From NCBI RefSeq assembly GCF_018860625.1, contig NZ_JAHKQB010000027.1, positions 124,001-188,000 on the forward strand: 64,000 nucleotides of DNA. The letters run 5' to 3'. The translations under genes were made by a program, and so were the position numbers. The notes beneath the pieces were generated by a model. It searched no databases. It was not told the origin of the DNA and worked only from the letters and a program-made list of their open reading frames with translations. Positions 35,644-45,466 of the stretch are shown here, one piece after another. The stretch is from Paracoccus sp. C2R09 (GTDB lineage Bacteria > Pseudomonadota > Alphaproteobacteria > Rhodobacterales > Rhodobacteraceae). Numbering within the stretch: the stretch's first letter is position 1; each line of letters begins with the position of its first letter.

Positions 35644-36215
35644 GCCGCGTCCGGGCGCAGCAGCAGGCGCAGCAGTTCGTCGAAGGGCGCGGCGGTCTGC
35701 GGTGCGTTCGGGCGCTGACGGTTCAGGCCCAGAACCGCATATCCATGCGTCATCGCCCAGATGGCGGTGCGCACGGTTTCCTGGCGGTCGGGGGCGACAC
35801 AGGACTGCGTGGCCCGTTCCAGGACGGCCCAGGTGTCGCTGGCAGCGCGTTGCAGTTTCGGATCCAGATGGCGCGCATGGCTGAACATCAGCTGGAACAG
35901 CCCGGGTTGCGTGGCCGAGAATTCAAGATAGCCGTTGTTGATCCGTGCCAGCCTGTCATAGGGGGCGATGTCGTCGGGCAAGGCGTCCTCGATCAGCCCA
36001 AGCTTGTCGCGCAGACGTTCGAAGCCGCAGATCGCGATGGCGTTCTGAAGGCCCGACAGCGATCCGAAATGATGTGCAGGCGCTGCATGCGAGACACCGG
36101 CCCGGGCCGCGACGCGACGCAGGGTCAGTTCCTCGATCCCGGTTTCGTCCAGGATCTCCAATCCGGCCTCGATCAGCCGGTCGCGCAGTGATGAGCGGGA
36201 TGCCGCACCGGTCAT
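35640..36215 (-). CDS. TetR/AcrR family transcriptional regulator
   Basis: 191 residues. The HTH domain is SLRDRLIEAGLEILDETGIEELTLRRVAARAGVSHAAPAHHF in two contiguous stretches (about 9-50), with the TetR Y/H-F terminus at HHFGSLSGL. The C-terminal domain has the GLFQLMFSHARHLDP pattern of TetR_C_33-type regulators. The effector is unknown. A perfect TTGACA-C-TGTCAA palindrome 21 bases upstream of the start is a good candidate for its own operator. It is convergent with the dehydrogenase gene, with overlapping stops. Confidence 0.87.
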   Translation of the reverse strand: MTGAASRSSLRDRLIEAGLEILDETGIEELTLRRVAARAGVSHAAPAHHFGSLSGLQNAIAICGFERLRDKLGLIEDALPDDIAPYDRLARINNGYLEFSATQPGLFQLMFSHARHLDPKLQRAASDTWAVLERATQSCVAPDRQETVRTAIWAMTHGYAVLGLNRQRPNAPQTAAPFDELLRLLLRPDAA

Positions 36216-36236
36216 TTTCCGGTCCCTTTCGACAAC

Positions 36237-36262
36237 TTGACACTGTCAACGCGCACTGACAG
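36237..36262. promoter_or_regulatory. Candidate TetR operator (autoregulatory)
   Basis: TTGACA-C-TGTCAA (36237-36249) is a perfect 13-base palindrome. A further half site, TGACAG (36257-36262), forms a second inverted repeat with CTGTCA (36243-36248). It lies 21 bases upstream of the TetR start codon. Confidence 0.5.
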
Positions 36263-36460
36263 ATTAAAGCCGCGCGGCCGTTTGCCGCAGCGTCCGATCG
36301 ACCCTTCGGAATCGACGGAACACCAGTACCCCCTGGCGGACGGCCCGTTTGCGGCCTTGGTGTAAGTTTTCATTCGTCCTGCTTTCCCTCGTATTGCCAA
36401 GGCCGCTTCTGCGGCTCTTCGTGGTCAATGGCTTCGTATGGAAAGGAACCGGATCAAATA
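36263..36460. other. Intergenic stretch between TetR operator and tRNA-Gly terminator
   Basis: About 200 bases without a convincing gene. A short minus-strand frame (53 codons from ATG near 36370, beginning MKTYTKAANGPS, with AGGA close upstream) ends in an ATGA overlap with the TetR start at 36212-36215. It passes through the operator and has no recognisable family, so it is not called as a gene. A small GCCGC/GCGGC repeat lies near 36402-36415. Confidence 0.4.
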
Positions 36461-36494
36461 CAAAAGGCCGAGCACGAGGCCCGGCCTTTTTGTT
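36461..36494 (-). terminator. Rho-independent terminator of tRNA-Gly
   Basis: On the minus strand GGCCGGGC and GCTCGGCC (one G-T pair) form a stem around a 5-base loop, followed by TTTTG; A-rich sequence also lies upstream. It starts three bases after the tRNA CCA end. Confidence 0.75.
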
Positions 36495-36496
36495 TT

Positions 36497-36571
36497 TGGA
36501 GCGGGCGAGGCGATTCGAACGCCCGACCCTAACCTTGGCAAGGTTATGCTCTACCCCTGAGCTACGCCCGC
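36497..36571 (-). tRNA. tRNA-Gly (anticodon GCC)
   Basis: On the minus strand the acceptor GCGGGCG pairs with CGCCCGC, followed by discriminator T and encoded CCA. The D-arm contains GCTCAGGGGTAGAGC and the anticodon stem-loop AACCTTGCCAAGGTT, giving anticodon GCC (reads GGC/GGU). The T-arm holds GTTCGAATC. The AT-rich region at 36690-36731 is a likely promoter area. Confidence 0.97.
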
Positions 36572-36770
36572 TCCGTTCCGTCTGCGATCCGTTTCCGTTT
36601 CCGGTGACCGTCTCGCCTTCGGTGAGAGGGGATTTACGGAACTGAGCGGGGGGCTGCAAGAGGAAAATCGCATCGCATGACGATTTTTTCGGTAATTTCT
36701 TATAACGCACTGAAATTATTTAGATTTAAAACGACCATCGCGGCGGCTCGATCCGCAGGGATACCGGAAT
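36572..36770. other. Gap upstream of tRNA-Gly, AT-rich in part
   Basis: No gene seen. The segment 36678-36732 is strikingly AT-rich compared with its surroundings (T and A runs with TTATAA on the plus strand) and is probably the promoter and upstream element of the tRNA-Gly gene. Confidence 0.4.
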
Positions 36771-36798
36771 CGAAACCGCCGCCCGGATGGGGCGGCGG
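36771..36798 (-). terminator. Terminator of uvrA
   Basis: CCGCCGCCC (36776-36784) and GGGCGGCGG (36790-36798) form a perfect 9-bp stem with a 5-base loop; on the minus strand it is followed by a short TTTCG. It begins ten bases after the uvrA stop. Confidence 0.7.
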
Positions 36799-36807
36799 TC
36801 GAAGGGC

Positions 36808-39660
36808 CTATTCGGCGGCCCTGATGCGGGCGGTTTCCAACATGGGGCGCAGATATCTGCCCGTATGGCTGGCCTCGACCTTGGCCACATCCTCGGGGGT
36901 GCCCACGGCGACCATGGTGCCGCCGCCATCGCCGCCCTCGGGGCCGATATCCAGAAGCCAGTCGGCGGTCTTGATGACATCGAGGTTGTGTTCGATCACC
37001 ACCACGGTGTTCCCCTGGTCCACCAGCTCGTGCAGCACCTCGAGCAGCTTGCGCACATCCTCGAAATGCAGACCGGTCGTCGGCTCGTCGAGGATGTAGA
37101 GCGTCTTGCCCGTCGAACGCCGCGCCAGTTCCTTGGACAGCTTCACGCGCTGCGCCTCGCCGCCCGACAGCGTCGTCGCCTGCTGACCCACCTTGATGTA
37201 GCCGAGGCCCACCTGCATCAGCGCGTCCATCTTTTCGCAGATCGAGGGCACGGCACCGAAGAACTGCTGCGCATCCTCGATGGTCATGTCCAGCACATCG
37301 GCGATGGATTTGCCCTTGAAGGTCACCTCCAGCGTCTCGCGGTTGTAGCGCGCGCCCTTGCAGGTCTCGCATTCGACATAGACGTCGGGAAGGAAGTGCA
37401 TCTCGATCTTGATGACGCCGTCGCCCTGGCACGCCTCGCAGCGGCCACCCTTCACGTTGAAGCTGAAGCGACCGGGCTTGTAGCCGCGGGCCTTGGCTTC
37501 GGGCAGGCCCGCGAACCAGTCGCGGATCGGCGTGAAGGCCCCGGTATAGGTTGCCGGGTTCGAACGCGGCGTGCGACCGATCGGGCGCTGGTCGATGTCG
37601 ATGACCTTGTCCAGATGCTCCAGCCCCTTGATCTGTTCGCAGGGGGCAGGGGTCTGGCGCGCGCCGTTCAGGCGCATGCTGGCGGTCTTGAACAACGTCT
37701 CGATGGTCAGGGTCGACTTGCCGCCGCCCGACACGCCGGTCACGCAGACGAACTTGCCAAGCGGGAAATCGGCCGAGACGTCCTTGAGGTTGTTCCCCGA
37801 GGCCCCGACCACGCTGATCTTCTTGCCGTTGCCCTTGCGGCGGGTGTTCGGCACGGCGATCTCTCGTTGGCCGGACAGGTATTGCCCCGTCAGGCTGCCC
37901 GGATCCGCGGCGATCTGTTCGGGCGTGCCGTGGCTGACGACCGAGCCGCCATGGACACCCGCGCCCGGTCCGATGTCGAAGACGTAATCGGCATGGCGGA
38001 TCGCATCCTCGTCATGTTCAACCACCAGGACCGAGTTGCCCTGATCGCGCAGCCCCTTCAACGTGCCCAGCAGGCGGTCGTTGTCGCGCTGATGCAGCCC
38101 GATCGAGGGTTCGTCGAGGACATAGAGAACCCCCGTCAGCCCGCTGCCGATCTGGCTGGCCAAGCGGATGCGCTGGCTCTCGCCGCCCGACAGGGTGCCC
38201 GCCGCGCGCGACAGCGTCAGATAGTCCAGCCCCACATTCACGAGGAAGCCCAGCCGCTCGCGGATCTCCTTGAGAATGGCGGTGGCGATCTCGTTCTTCT
38301 GGCGCGACAGGTGGTTCGGGGCATCCTCGACCCAGGCCAGCGCCTCCTTGATCGACAGCTCGACCACGTTGCCGATATGGCTGCCCGCGATCTTCACGGC
38401 CAGCGCCTCGGGCTTGAGGCGATAGCCGTTGCAGGCACCGCAGGGGCGCATGTTCTGGTAACGCTCGAATTCCTCGCGGACCCATGCGCTGTCGGATTCG
38501 CGCAGGCGGCGCTCCATGTTCGGGACGACGCCTTCGAAGACGCGGCTGATCTCGTAGATGCGGCCGGCATCGTCGAAGCGGAACTTGATCTCCTCTCCGC
38601 CGGAACCGTGCATGAAGATGTCGCGCACCTCCTGGGGCAGGTCGCGCCAGGCGGTCTTCTTGTCGAAGCCGTAATGCTTGGCCAGCGCGTTCACGGTCTG
38701 CGTCAGATAGGCCGATTTCGACTTGGCCCAGGGCGCGATGGCCCCCTTGGCCATGGACAGCGAATGATCGGGCACGATCAGGCGTTCGTCGAAGAACCGC
38801 TCGACCCCAAGGCCGTCGCAGACGGGGCAGGCACCGAAGGGCGCGTTGAAGGAAAACAGGCGCGGCTCGATCTCGGGGATGGTGAAGCCGCTGACGGGGC
38901 AGGCGAAGTTTTCGCTGAAGGTGATGCGCTCGGGCTCGTCCGTGGCCGTTTCCAGCACGGCGATGCCGCTGGCAAGGTCCAGCGCGGTGCGGAAGCTGTC
39001 GGCCAGCCGCGTCTCCAGCCCCTCGCGCACGACGATCCGGTCCACGACCACGTCGATGTTCTGGCGGAACTTCTTGTCCAGGGTGGGCGGCTCGTCCAGT
39101 TCGTGGAACTCGCCGTTGACCTTGACGCGCTGGAAGCCCTGCTTGCGCAGTTCCAAGAATTCCTTGCGGTATTCGCCCTTGCGGTCGCGCACGATGGGGG
39201 CCAGCAGGTAGGCACGCGTGCCCTCGGGCATCTGCATGACCTGATCGACCATGTCCTGAACCTGCTGCGCCTCGATCGGCAGGCCGGTCGCGGGGCTGAA
39301 GGGCGTGCCCGACCGCGCGAACAGCAGACGAAGATAATCATAGATCTCGGTCACGGTGCCCACGGTCGAACGCGGGTTCTTGGACGTGGTCTTCTGTTCG
39401 ATGCTGATGGCGGGCGACAGGCCGCTGATGTGATCGACATCGGGCTTGCCCATCATGTCGAGGAACTGCCGCGCATAGGCTGACAGGCTCTCGACATACC
39501 GTCTCTGCCCTTCGGCATAGATCGTGTCGAAGGCCAGCGACGACTTGCCCGACCCTGAAAGCCCGGTGATCACCACCAGCTGGTCGCGCGGGATGTCCAT
39601 GTCGACACCCTTGAGATTATGTTCGCGCGCACCGCGCACCGATATGAACTTCTGTTCCAT
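36808..39660 (-). CDS. uvrA: UvrABC system protein A (excinuclease ATPase)
   Basis: 950 residues, usual UvrA length. Two ABC ATPase modules with Walker [10 protein letters not shown] (about 33-41) and GVSGGGKST (in the second half), two LSGGE signatures ([24 protein letters not shown]), and zinc-finger Cys pairs CPVC/CGAC and CEAC/CETC. It finds DNA lesions and loads UvrB for nucleotide excision repair. Start ATG 39660 ([16 protein letters not shown]) matches the family; an ATG at 39714 is less likely. A GTTC-N7-GTTC LexA box lies 65 bases upstream, so SOS control is expected. Confidence 0.97.
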   Translation of the reverse strand: MEQKFISVRGAREHNLKGVDMDIPRDQLVVITGLSGSGKSSLAFDTIYAEGQRRYVESLSAYARQFLDMMGKPDVDHISGLSPAISIEQKTTSKNPRSTVGTVTEIYDYLRLLFARSGTPFSPATGLPIEAQQVQDMVDQVMQMPEGTRAYLLAPIVRDRKGEYRKEFLELRKQGFQRVKVNGEFHELDEPPTLDKKFRQNIDVVVDRIVVREGLETRLADSFRTALDLASGIAVLETATDEPERITFSENFACPVSGFTIPEIEPRLFSFNAPFGACPVCDGLGVERFFDERLIVPDHSLSMAKGAIAPWAKSKSAYLTQTVNALAKHYGFDKKTAWRDLPQEVRDIFMHGSGGEEIKFRFDDAGRIYEISRVFEGVVPNMERRLRESDSAWVREEFERYQNMRPCGACNGYRLKPEALAVKIAGSHIGNVVELSIKEALAWVEDAPNHLSRQKNEIATAILKEIRERLGFLVNVGLDYLTLSRAAGTLSGGESQRIRLASQIGSGLTGVLYVLDEPSIGLHQRDNDRLLGTLKGLRDQGNSVLVVEHDEDAIRHADYVFDIGPGAGVHGGSVVSHGTPEQIAADPGSLTGQYLSGQREIAVPNTRRKGNGKKISVVGASGNNLKDVSADFPLGKFVCVTGVSGGGKSTLTIETLFKTASMRLNGARQTPAPCEQIKGLEHLDKVIDIDQRPIGRTPRSNPATYTGAFTPIRDWFAGLPEAKARGYKPGRFSFNVKGGRCEACQGDGVIKIEMHFLPDVYVECETCKGARYNRETLEVTFKGKSIADVLDMTIEDAQQFFGAVPSICEKMDALMQVGLGYIKVGQQATTLSGGEAQRVKLSKELARRSTGKTLYILDEPTTGLHFEDVRKLLEVLHELVDQGNTVVVIEHNLDVIKTADWLLDIGPEGGDGGGTMVAVGTPEDVAKVEASHTGRYLRPMLETARIRAAE

Positions 39661-39724
39661 TGATACCCCCGGTGGCCCAAGCGCATGAGATAGGCAAAGC
39701 GTTCCCAAACGCAAGGTTGCGGGC

Positions 39725-39739
39725 GAACAATCAGCGAAC
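39725..39739 (-). promoter_or_regulatory. LexA (SOS) box of uvrA
   Basis: GAAC (39725-39728), seven bases, GAAC (39736-39739) on the plus strand, which reads GTTC-N7-GTTC toward uvrA. This is the alphaproteobacterial LexA consensus and lies 65 bases upstream of the uvrA start, in the divergent gap with pyc. Confidence 0.8.
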
Positions 39740-39834
39740 GAAGGGCTTTTTGCGCCTGCGGCATTGTGTCTGCTGCGTTGCGGCGCAATAGTCGTTCGTC
39801 AGGCAGGCGTCATGCGAAATCTTATCGCGCTCGC

Positions 39835-39862
39835 TTGCGTGTCGGGCAGGCACCGCTAGGAT
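39835..39862 (+). promoter_or_regulatory. Candidate pyc promoter
   Basis: TTGCGT (39835-39840) and TAGGAT (39857-39862) are 16 bases apart, and a start near 39869 would leave a 25-base leader to ATG 39894. The -10 overlaps an upstream in-frame ATG (39861), which argues against that ATG as the pyc start. Confidence 0.35.
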
Positions 39863-39893
39863 GCCGCCAATCGAGAAGGGGGCTCTGATAACC

Positions 39894-42800
39894 ATGTTCA
39901 ACAAGATCCTGATTGCCAACCGTGGCGAGATCGCGATCCGCGTGATGCGCGCCGCCAACGAGCTGGGCAAGAAGACCGTCGCCGTCTATGCCGAGGAGGA
40001 CAAGCTGGGCCTCCACCGCTTCAAGGCGGACGAGGCGTACCGGATCGGCGAGGGGCTGGGCCCGGTCGCCGCGTATCTGTCCATCCCCGAGATCATACGG
40101 GTCGCCAAGGAAAGCGGCGCCGACGCGATCCATCCGGGTTACGGCCTGCTGTCCGAGAACCCCGAATTCGTCGATGCCTGCGTCGAGGCCGGCATCACCT
40201 TCATCGGTCCCAAGGCCGAAACCATGCGCGCGCTTGGCGACAAGGCCAGCGCGCGGCGCGTGGCGATCAAGGCCGGTGTGCCCGTCATCCCCGCGACCGA
40301 AGTGCTGGGCGAGGATTTCGACGCGATCAAGGCCGAGGCCGCCGAGGTCGGATACCCGCTGATGCTGAAGGCCAGCTGGGGCGGGGGCGGTCGCGGGATG
40401 CGCCCGATCCGCGGCCCCGAGGAGCTGGTCGAGAAGGTCCGCGAAGGCCGCCGCGAGGCCGAGGCCGCCTTCGGCAATGGCGAGGGCTATCTGGAGAAGA
40501 TGATCGAGCGCGCCCGCCACGTGGAGGTCCAGCTGCTGGGCGACACCCATGGCGAGCTGTATCATCTGTATGAACGCGACTGTACCGTGCAGCGCCGCAA
40601 CCAGAAGGTCGTGGAGCGCGCGCCCGCGCCCTATCTGACCGAAGCGCAGCGCGAGGAAGTCTGCGCGCTGGCCCTGAAGATCGGTCGCGCCGTCGGCTAC
40701 GAATGCGCAGGCACCGTCGAATTCCTGATGGATATGGACAGCCAGCAGTTCTACTTCATCGAGGTGAACCCGCGCGTCCAGGTCGAGCATACCGTGACCG
40801 AGGAGGTCACCGGCATCGACATCGTGCAGGCCCAGATCCGCATCGCCGAGGGTGCCACCCTGGCCGAGGCCACCGGCCATTCCAGCCAGGACCAGGTCAC
40901 CCTGTCGGGTCACGCCCTGCAATGCCGCGTCACGACCGAGGATCCGCAGAACAACTTCATTCCCGATTACGGCCGCATCACCGCCTATCGCACGGCGACG
41001 GGCATGGGCATCCGCCTGGACGGCGGAACGGCCTATGCGGGCGGCGTCATCACCCGATTCTACGATTCGCTGCTGGTCAAGGTGACGGCCTGGGCGCAGA
41101 CGCCCGATCAGGCGATCCGCCGGATGGACCGCGCCCTGCGCGAGTTCCGCGTTCGGGGCGTCAGCACGAATATCGACTTCGTCATCAACCTGCTGAAGCA
41201 CCCGACCTTCCTCGACGATACCTATACGACCAAGTTCATCGACACGACGGATGACCTGTTCGACTTCAAGAAGCGTCAGGACCGGGCGACCAAGATCCTG
41301 ACCTATCTGGCCGATATCAGCGTGAACGGTCACCCCGAGACCGCGGGCCGTGCGCTGCCGCCGGCGCAGGTCCGCCCGCCGGTCCCGCCCAAGGCCAGGG
41401 CCGAACCCGCCGCCGGCACGCGCCAGATGCTCGAATCGCAGGGCGCGCAGGCCGTGGCCGACTGGATGGCCGCGCAGAAGCAGCTGCTGATCACCGACAC
41501 GACCATGCGCGACGGTCACCAGTCGCTGCTGGCGACGCGGATGCGGTCGATCGACATGATCCGCGTGGCGCCCAGCTATGCCGCGAACCTGCCGCAGCTG
41601 TTCAGCGTCGAATGCTGGGGGGGCGCGACCTTCGACGTGGCCTATCGCTTCTTGCAGGAATGCCCCTGGCAGCGCCTGCGCGACATCCGCGAGAAGATGC
41701 CGAACCTGATGACGCAGATGCTGCTGCGGGCCTCGAACGGGGTGGGCTATACCAACTATCCCGACAACGTGGTGCAGTTCTTCGTGAAGCAGGCCGCCGA
41801 GACGGGCGTGGACGTGTTCCGCGTCTTCGACAGCCTGAACTGGGTCGAGAACATGCGCGTCGCCATGGATGCGGTGATCGACAGCGGCAAGATCTGCGAA
41901 GGCACCGTCTGCTATACCGGCAACATGCTGGACCCCGACCGGTCGAAATACGACCTGAAATACTATGTCGGCATGGCGCAGGAACTGAAGGATGCCGGTG
42001 CGCATGTGCTGGGCCTGAAGGACATGGCGGGCCTGCTGAAGCCCGCCGCCGCGCGCAGCCTGATCAAGGCGCTGAAGGAAGAGGTCGGCCTGCCGATCCA
42101 CTTCCACACCCATGACACCAGCGGCATGGGCGGTGCCACGATCCTGGCCGCCGCCGATGCGGGCGTCGATGCGGTCGATTGCGCGATGGACGCGCTGTCG
42201 GGCAATACCAGCCAGCCGACCATGGGTTCCGTGGTCGAGGCCCTGGCCCAGACCGACCGCGACACGGGTCTGGACATCGAGGCCATCCGCGGCATCAGCA
42301 ATTACTGGGAACGCGTTCGCGAAAGCTATGCCGCCTTCGAATCGGGCCTGCAATCGCCCGCATCCGAGGTCTATCTGCACGAGATGCCGGGCGGGCAGTT
42401 CACCAACCTCAAGGCGCAGGCGCGTTCGATGGGGCTGGAGGATCGCTGGCACGAGGTCGCGCAGTCCTATGCCGACGTGAACCGCATGTTCGGCGACATC
42501 GTGAAGGTCACGCCGTCCTCGAAGGTCGTGGGCGACATGGCGCTGATGATGGTGGCGCAGGGGATGACGCCCGAACAGGTCGTCGATCCTTCGGTCGATG
42601 TCAGCTTCCCCGACAGCGTCGTGGACATGATGCGCGGCAATCTGGGCCAACCCCCCGGCGGCTGGCCGCAGGCGCTGCAGAAGAAGATCCTCAAGGGCGA
42701 GGCACCGATCACCGACCGCCCCGGCGCCCATCTGGAGCCGGTGGACCTGGAGGCCGTGCGCGCCAAGCTGTCCGCCGAACTGGGCGATGTCGAGATCGAC

Positions 42801-43328
42801 GACGAGGATCTGAACGGCTACCTCATGTATCCCAAGGTCTTCACCGACTACATGCAGCGCCACGAGACCTATGGCCCGGTGCGCACCCTGCCGACGCGCA
42901 GCTTCTTCTACGGGATGGAGCCGGGGCAGGAGATCAGCGTCGAGATCGACCCCGGCAAGACGCTGGAGGTCCGCCTGCTGACCATCGGCGAGACCGACGA
43001 CAAGGGCGAGGTGAAGGTCTTCTTCGAGCTGAACGGCCAGCCGCGCCAGGTCCGCATCCCGAACCGCAAGGCGGGTGGCGGCAGCGCCGCGCGGCCCAAG
43101 GCCGATCCGACCAATGACGGCCACGTGGGCGCCCCGATGCCCGGCGTCGTGGCCTCGGTCGCGGTGACGCAGGGTCAGACGGTCAGCCAGGGCGACCTGA
43201 TCCTGACGATCGAGGCCATGAAGATGGAGACCGGCATCCATGCCGATCAGGACGGGACCATCAAGGCGATCCACGTGACGCCCGGAGCCCAGATCGACGC
43301 CAAGGACCTGCTGGTCGAGATCGAATGA
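39894..43328 (+). CDS. pyc: Pyruvate carboxylase
   Basis: 1144 residues in one chain. Biotin carboxylase domain (about 1-450) with KILIANRGEIAIRVMRA and an ATP-grasp region (SWGGGGRGMRPI). Carboxyltransferase domain (about 530-900) with DTTMRDGHQSLLATRMR and HTHDTSGMGG. Biotin-carrier domain at the end with Lys1110 in EAMKMET. It forms oxaloacetate from pyruvate, bicarbonate and ATP, replenishing the TCA cycle. Start ATG 39894 fits the family and has AAGGGGG upstream. Biotin is attached by BirA, whose gene lies at 61.5 kb. It is divergent from uvrA. Confidence 0.97.
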   Translation: MFNKILIANRGEIAIRVMRAANELGKKTVAVYAEEDKLGLHRFKADEAYRIGEGLGPVAAYLSIPEIIRVAKESGADAIHPGYGLLSENPEFVDACVEAGITFIGPKAETMRALGDKASARRVAIKAGVPVIPATEVLGEDFDAIKAEAAEVGYPLMLKASWGGGGRGMRPIRGPEELVEKVREGRREAEAAFGNGEGYLEKMIERARHVEVQLLGDTHGELYHLYERDCTVQRRNQKVVERAPAPYLTEAQREEVCALALKIGRAVGYECAGTVEFLMDMDSQQFYFIEVNPRVQVEHTVTEEVTGIDIVQAQIRIAEGATLAEATGHSSQDQVTLSGHALQCRVTTEDPQNNFIPDYGRITAYRTATGMGIRLDGGTAYAGGVITRFYDSLLVKVTAWAQTPDQAIRRMDRALREFRVRGVSTNIDFVINLLKHPTFLDDTYTTKFIDTTDDLFDFKKRQDRATKILTYLADISVNGHPETAGRALPPAQVRPPVPPKARAEPAAGTRQMLESQGAQAVADWMAAQKQLLITDTTMRDGHQSLLATRMRSIDMIRVAPSYAANLPQLFSVECWGGATFDVAYRFLQECPWQRLRDIREKMPNLMTQMLLRASNGVGYTNYPDNVVQFFVKQAAETGVDVFRVFDSLNWVENMRVAMDAVIDSGKICEGTVCYTGNMLDPDRSKYDLKYYVGMAQELKDAGAHVLGLKDMAGLLKPAAARSLIKALKEEVGLPIHFHTHDTSGMGGATILAAADAGVDAVDCAMDALSGNTSQPTMGSVVEALAQTDRDTGLDIEAIRGISNYWERVRESYAAFESGLQSPASEVYLHEMPGGQFTNLKAQARSMGLEDRWHEVAQSYADVNRMFGDIVKVTPSSKVVGDMALMMVAQGMTPEQVVDPSVDVSFPDSVVDMMRGNLGQPPGGWPQALQKKILKGEAPITDRPGAHLEPVDLEAVRAKLSAELGDVEIDDEDLNGYLMYPKVFTDYMQRHETYGPVRTLPTRSFFYGMEPGQEISVEIDPGKTLEVRLLTIGETDDKGEVKVFFELNGQPRQVRIPNRKAGGGSAARPKADPTNDGHVGAPMPGVVASVAVTQGQTVSQGDLILTIEAMKMETGIHADQDGTIKAIHVTPGAQIDAKDLLVEIE

Positions 43329-43335
43329 CCGACCG

Positions 43336-43366
43336 CCCCCCGCGAGGATCTTCGCGGGGGGTTTTG
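43336..43366 (+). terminator. Rho-independent terminator of pyc
   Basis: CCCCCCGCGA (43336-43345) and TCGCGGGGGG (43352-43361) form a perfect 10-bp stem with a 6-base loop, followed by TTTT, seven bases past the pyc stop. It separates pyc from the nuo operon. Confidence 0.88.
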
Positions 43367-43440
43367 CCCAACCGGGCTGCATGCGCTAACATTCCGGGAA
43401 ATTGCTTCGAAAAGCCGCAGCCAGTTTGCATATCGCGGCG

Positions 43441-43469
43441 TTGACGCTAGGACGCCGTAGGGCTACATC
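43441..43469 (+). promoter_or_regulatory. Candidate promoter of the nuo operon
   Basis: TTGACG (43441-43446) and TACATC (43464-43469) with a 17-base spacer, about 60 bases upstream of nuoA. The leader between them and nuoA can fold: GTCGCGG (43485-43491) pairs with CCGCGAC (43510-43516), ending just before the AAAGGGG ribosome site. Confidence 0.45.
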
Positions 43470-43534
43470 GCAACCAGCCAACCCGTCGCGGGGACAGCCA
43501 GAGCTTACTCCGCGACCCGAAAGGGGATCAGCTC

Positions 43535-44424
<890 letters not shown>

Positions 44425-44426
44425 CG

Positions 44427-45047
44427 ATGGCCGTCTATCCCGACATCGACGCGCTGGAACAGCTGGCCGAACATATCTCTCACCGCCGCCCCAACGCGGT
44501 GGCAAGCACGCATGTCGAACATGACGAGCTGACCGTGACCGTCACGGCCGCGGGGCTGATCGACATGATCGACTTCCTGCGCTCGGACAGCTCGTGCCGC
44601 TTTTCGACCCTGGTGGACATCACGGCAGTGGACTGGCCGCAGCGCGCACAGCGCTTCGACGTCGTGTTCCACCTGCTGTCCATGTACCAGAACCACCGGA
44701 TCCGCGTGAAGGTCGCCGTTCGCGAGGACGAGATGCTGCCGACCCTGACCGGGGTCTTTCCCTCGGCCAACTGGTTCGAGCGCGAGATCTTCGACATGTT
44801 CGGCATCCTCTTCTCGGGGCACCCGGACCTGCGTCGCCTGCTGACCGATTACGGTTTCGACGGCCATCCGCTGCGCAAGGACTTTCCGACCACCGGCTAT
44901 GTCGAGGTGCGCTATGACGAGGTCGAGAAGCGCGTGATCTACGAACCCGTCAAGCTGACGCAGGAATACCGCCAGTTCGACTTCCTCTCGCCCTGGGAAG
45001 GGGCGGAATACGTCCTTCCGGGGGACGAGAAGGAAGGCGCGAAATGA
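44427..45047 (+). CDS. nuoC: NADH-quinone oxidoreductase subunit C (Nqo5)
   Basis: 206 residues, the 30-kDa subunit of the connecting module. The signature [10 protein letters not shown] and [28 protein letters not shown] is intact. It is separate from nuoD, unlike the fused nuoCD of E. coli. It ends in an ATGA overlap with the GFA-type gene rather than with nuoD. Confidence 0.96.
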   Translation: MAVYPDIDALEQLAEHISHRRPNAVASTHVEHDELTVTVTAAGLIDMIDFLRSDSSCRFSTLVDITAVDWPQRAQRFDVVFHLLSMYQNHRIRVKVAVREDEMLPTLTGVFPSANWFEREIFDMFGILFSGHPDLRRLLTDYGFDGHPLRKDFPTTGYVEVRYDEVEKRVIYEPVKLTQEYRQFDFLSPWEGAEYVLPGDEKEGAK

Positions 45048-45463
45048 CGGAAACGACCGGACGCTGCCTGTGCGGCGCATGCGTGATGACCATCGAGCCC
45101 GGCCCCGAGGCCGGCGCCTGCCACTGCGATTTCTGCCGCAAGTGGAGCGGCGGGATCTTCATCGCGGTCGATGCCAAGCGCCCGGTGCGCTTCGCGGATG
45201 ATGCGCCGATCGGCGTCTACCGGTCGTCGGAATGGGCCGAGCGCGTGTTTTGCCGGACCTGCGGCAGCTCGCTTCTGTGGCGTTCGGTCGATGGGCAGCA
45301 CAATGCCGTATCCGTGCAGGTCTTCGACGACCCCGCCGCGTTTCCGGTCACTTCCGAGATTTTCACCGACCGCAAGCCGGTCACCTACGCGCTTGCCGGG
45401 TCGCTGAACGGCATGACGGGCCCCGAGTTCATGGCCCAGTTCTCCCCCGATGAGGAGGGTTGA
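45044..45463 (+). CDS. GFA-family zinc protein (glutathione-dependent formaldehyde-activating enzyme-like) inside the nuo operon
   Basis: 139 residues. All seven GFA zinc Cys are present: Cys8 and Cys10 (CLCGAC), Cys26, Cys28 and Cys31 (CHCDFC) and Cys70 and Cys73 (CRTCGS). This is the beta-sandwich Mss4-like fold. Some members were proposed to speed S-hydroxymethylglutathione formation, but most have unknown function. It is translationally coupled on the left to nuoC (ATGA) and lies three bases before nuoD. In P. denitrificans, as recalled, nqo5 is followed directly by nqo4, so this would be an additional gene. Confidence 0.88.
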   Translation: MTETTGRCLCGACVMTIEPGPEAGACHCDFCRKWSGGIFIAVDAKRPVRFADDAPIGVYRSSEWAERVFCRTCGSSLLWRSVDGQHNAVSVQVFDDPAAFPVTSEIFTDRKPVTYALAGSLNGMTGPEFMAQFSPDEEG

Positions 45464-45466
45464 GAG

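Noticed and set aside
36212..36400. 62-codon minus-strand frame ending in an ATGA overlap with the TetR start
   Set aside because: It runs through the palindromic operator and any TetR promoter, and its sequence resembles no known protein; noted as a possible but unsupported small gene.
36349..36645. 98-codon plus-strand frame in the tRNA-Gly region
   Set aside because: It is antisense to the tRNA and its terminator; no family pattern.
36264..36710. 148-codon minus-strand frame over tRNA-Gly
   Set aside because: It translates the tRNA itself (…SSGVEHNLAK…), a common false prediction, and lacks a ribosome site.
36787..39483. An 898-codon plus-strand frame across uvrA
   Set aside because: Antisense shadow of a fully conserved UvrA.
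39822..43382. A 1186-codon open frame on the minus strand across the pyc gene
   Set aside because: It is antisense to a complete pyruvate carboxylase. In GC-rich genomes the third-position bias opens long opposite-strand frames; its translation is rich in His/Arg/Gly/Leu and has no family pattern.
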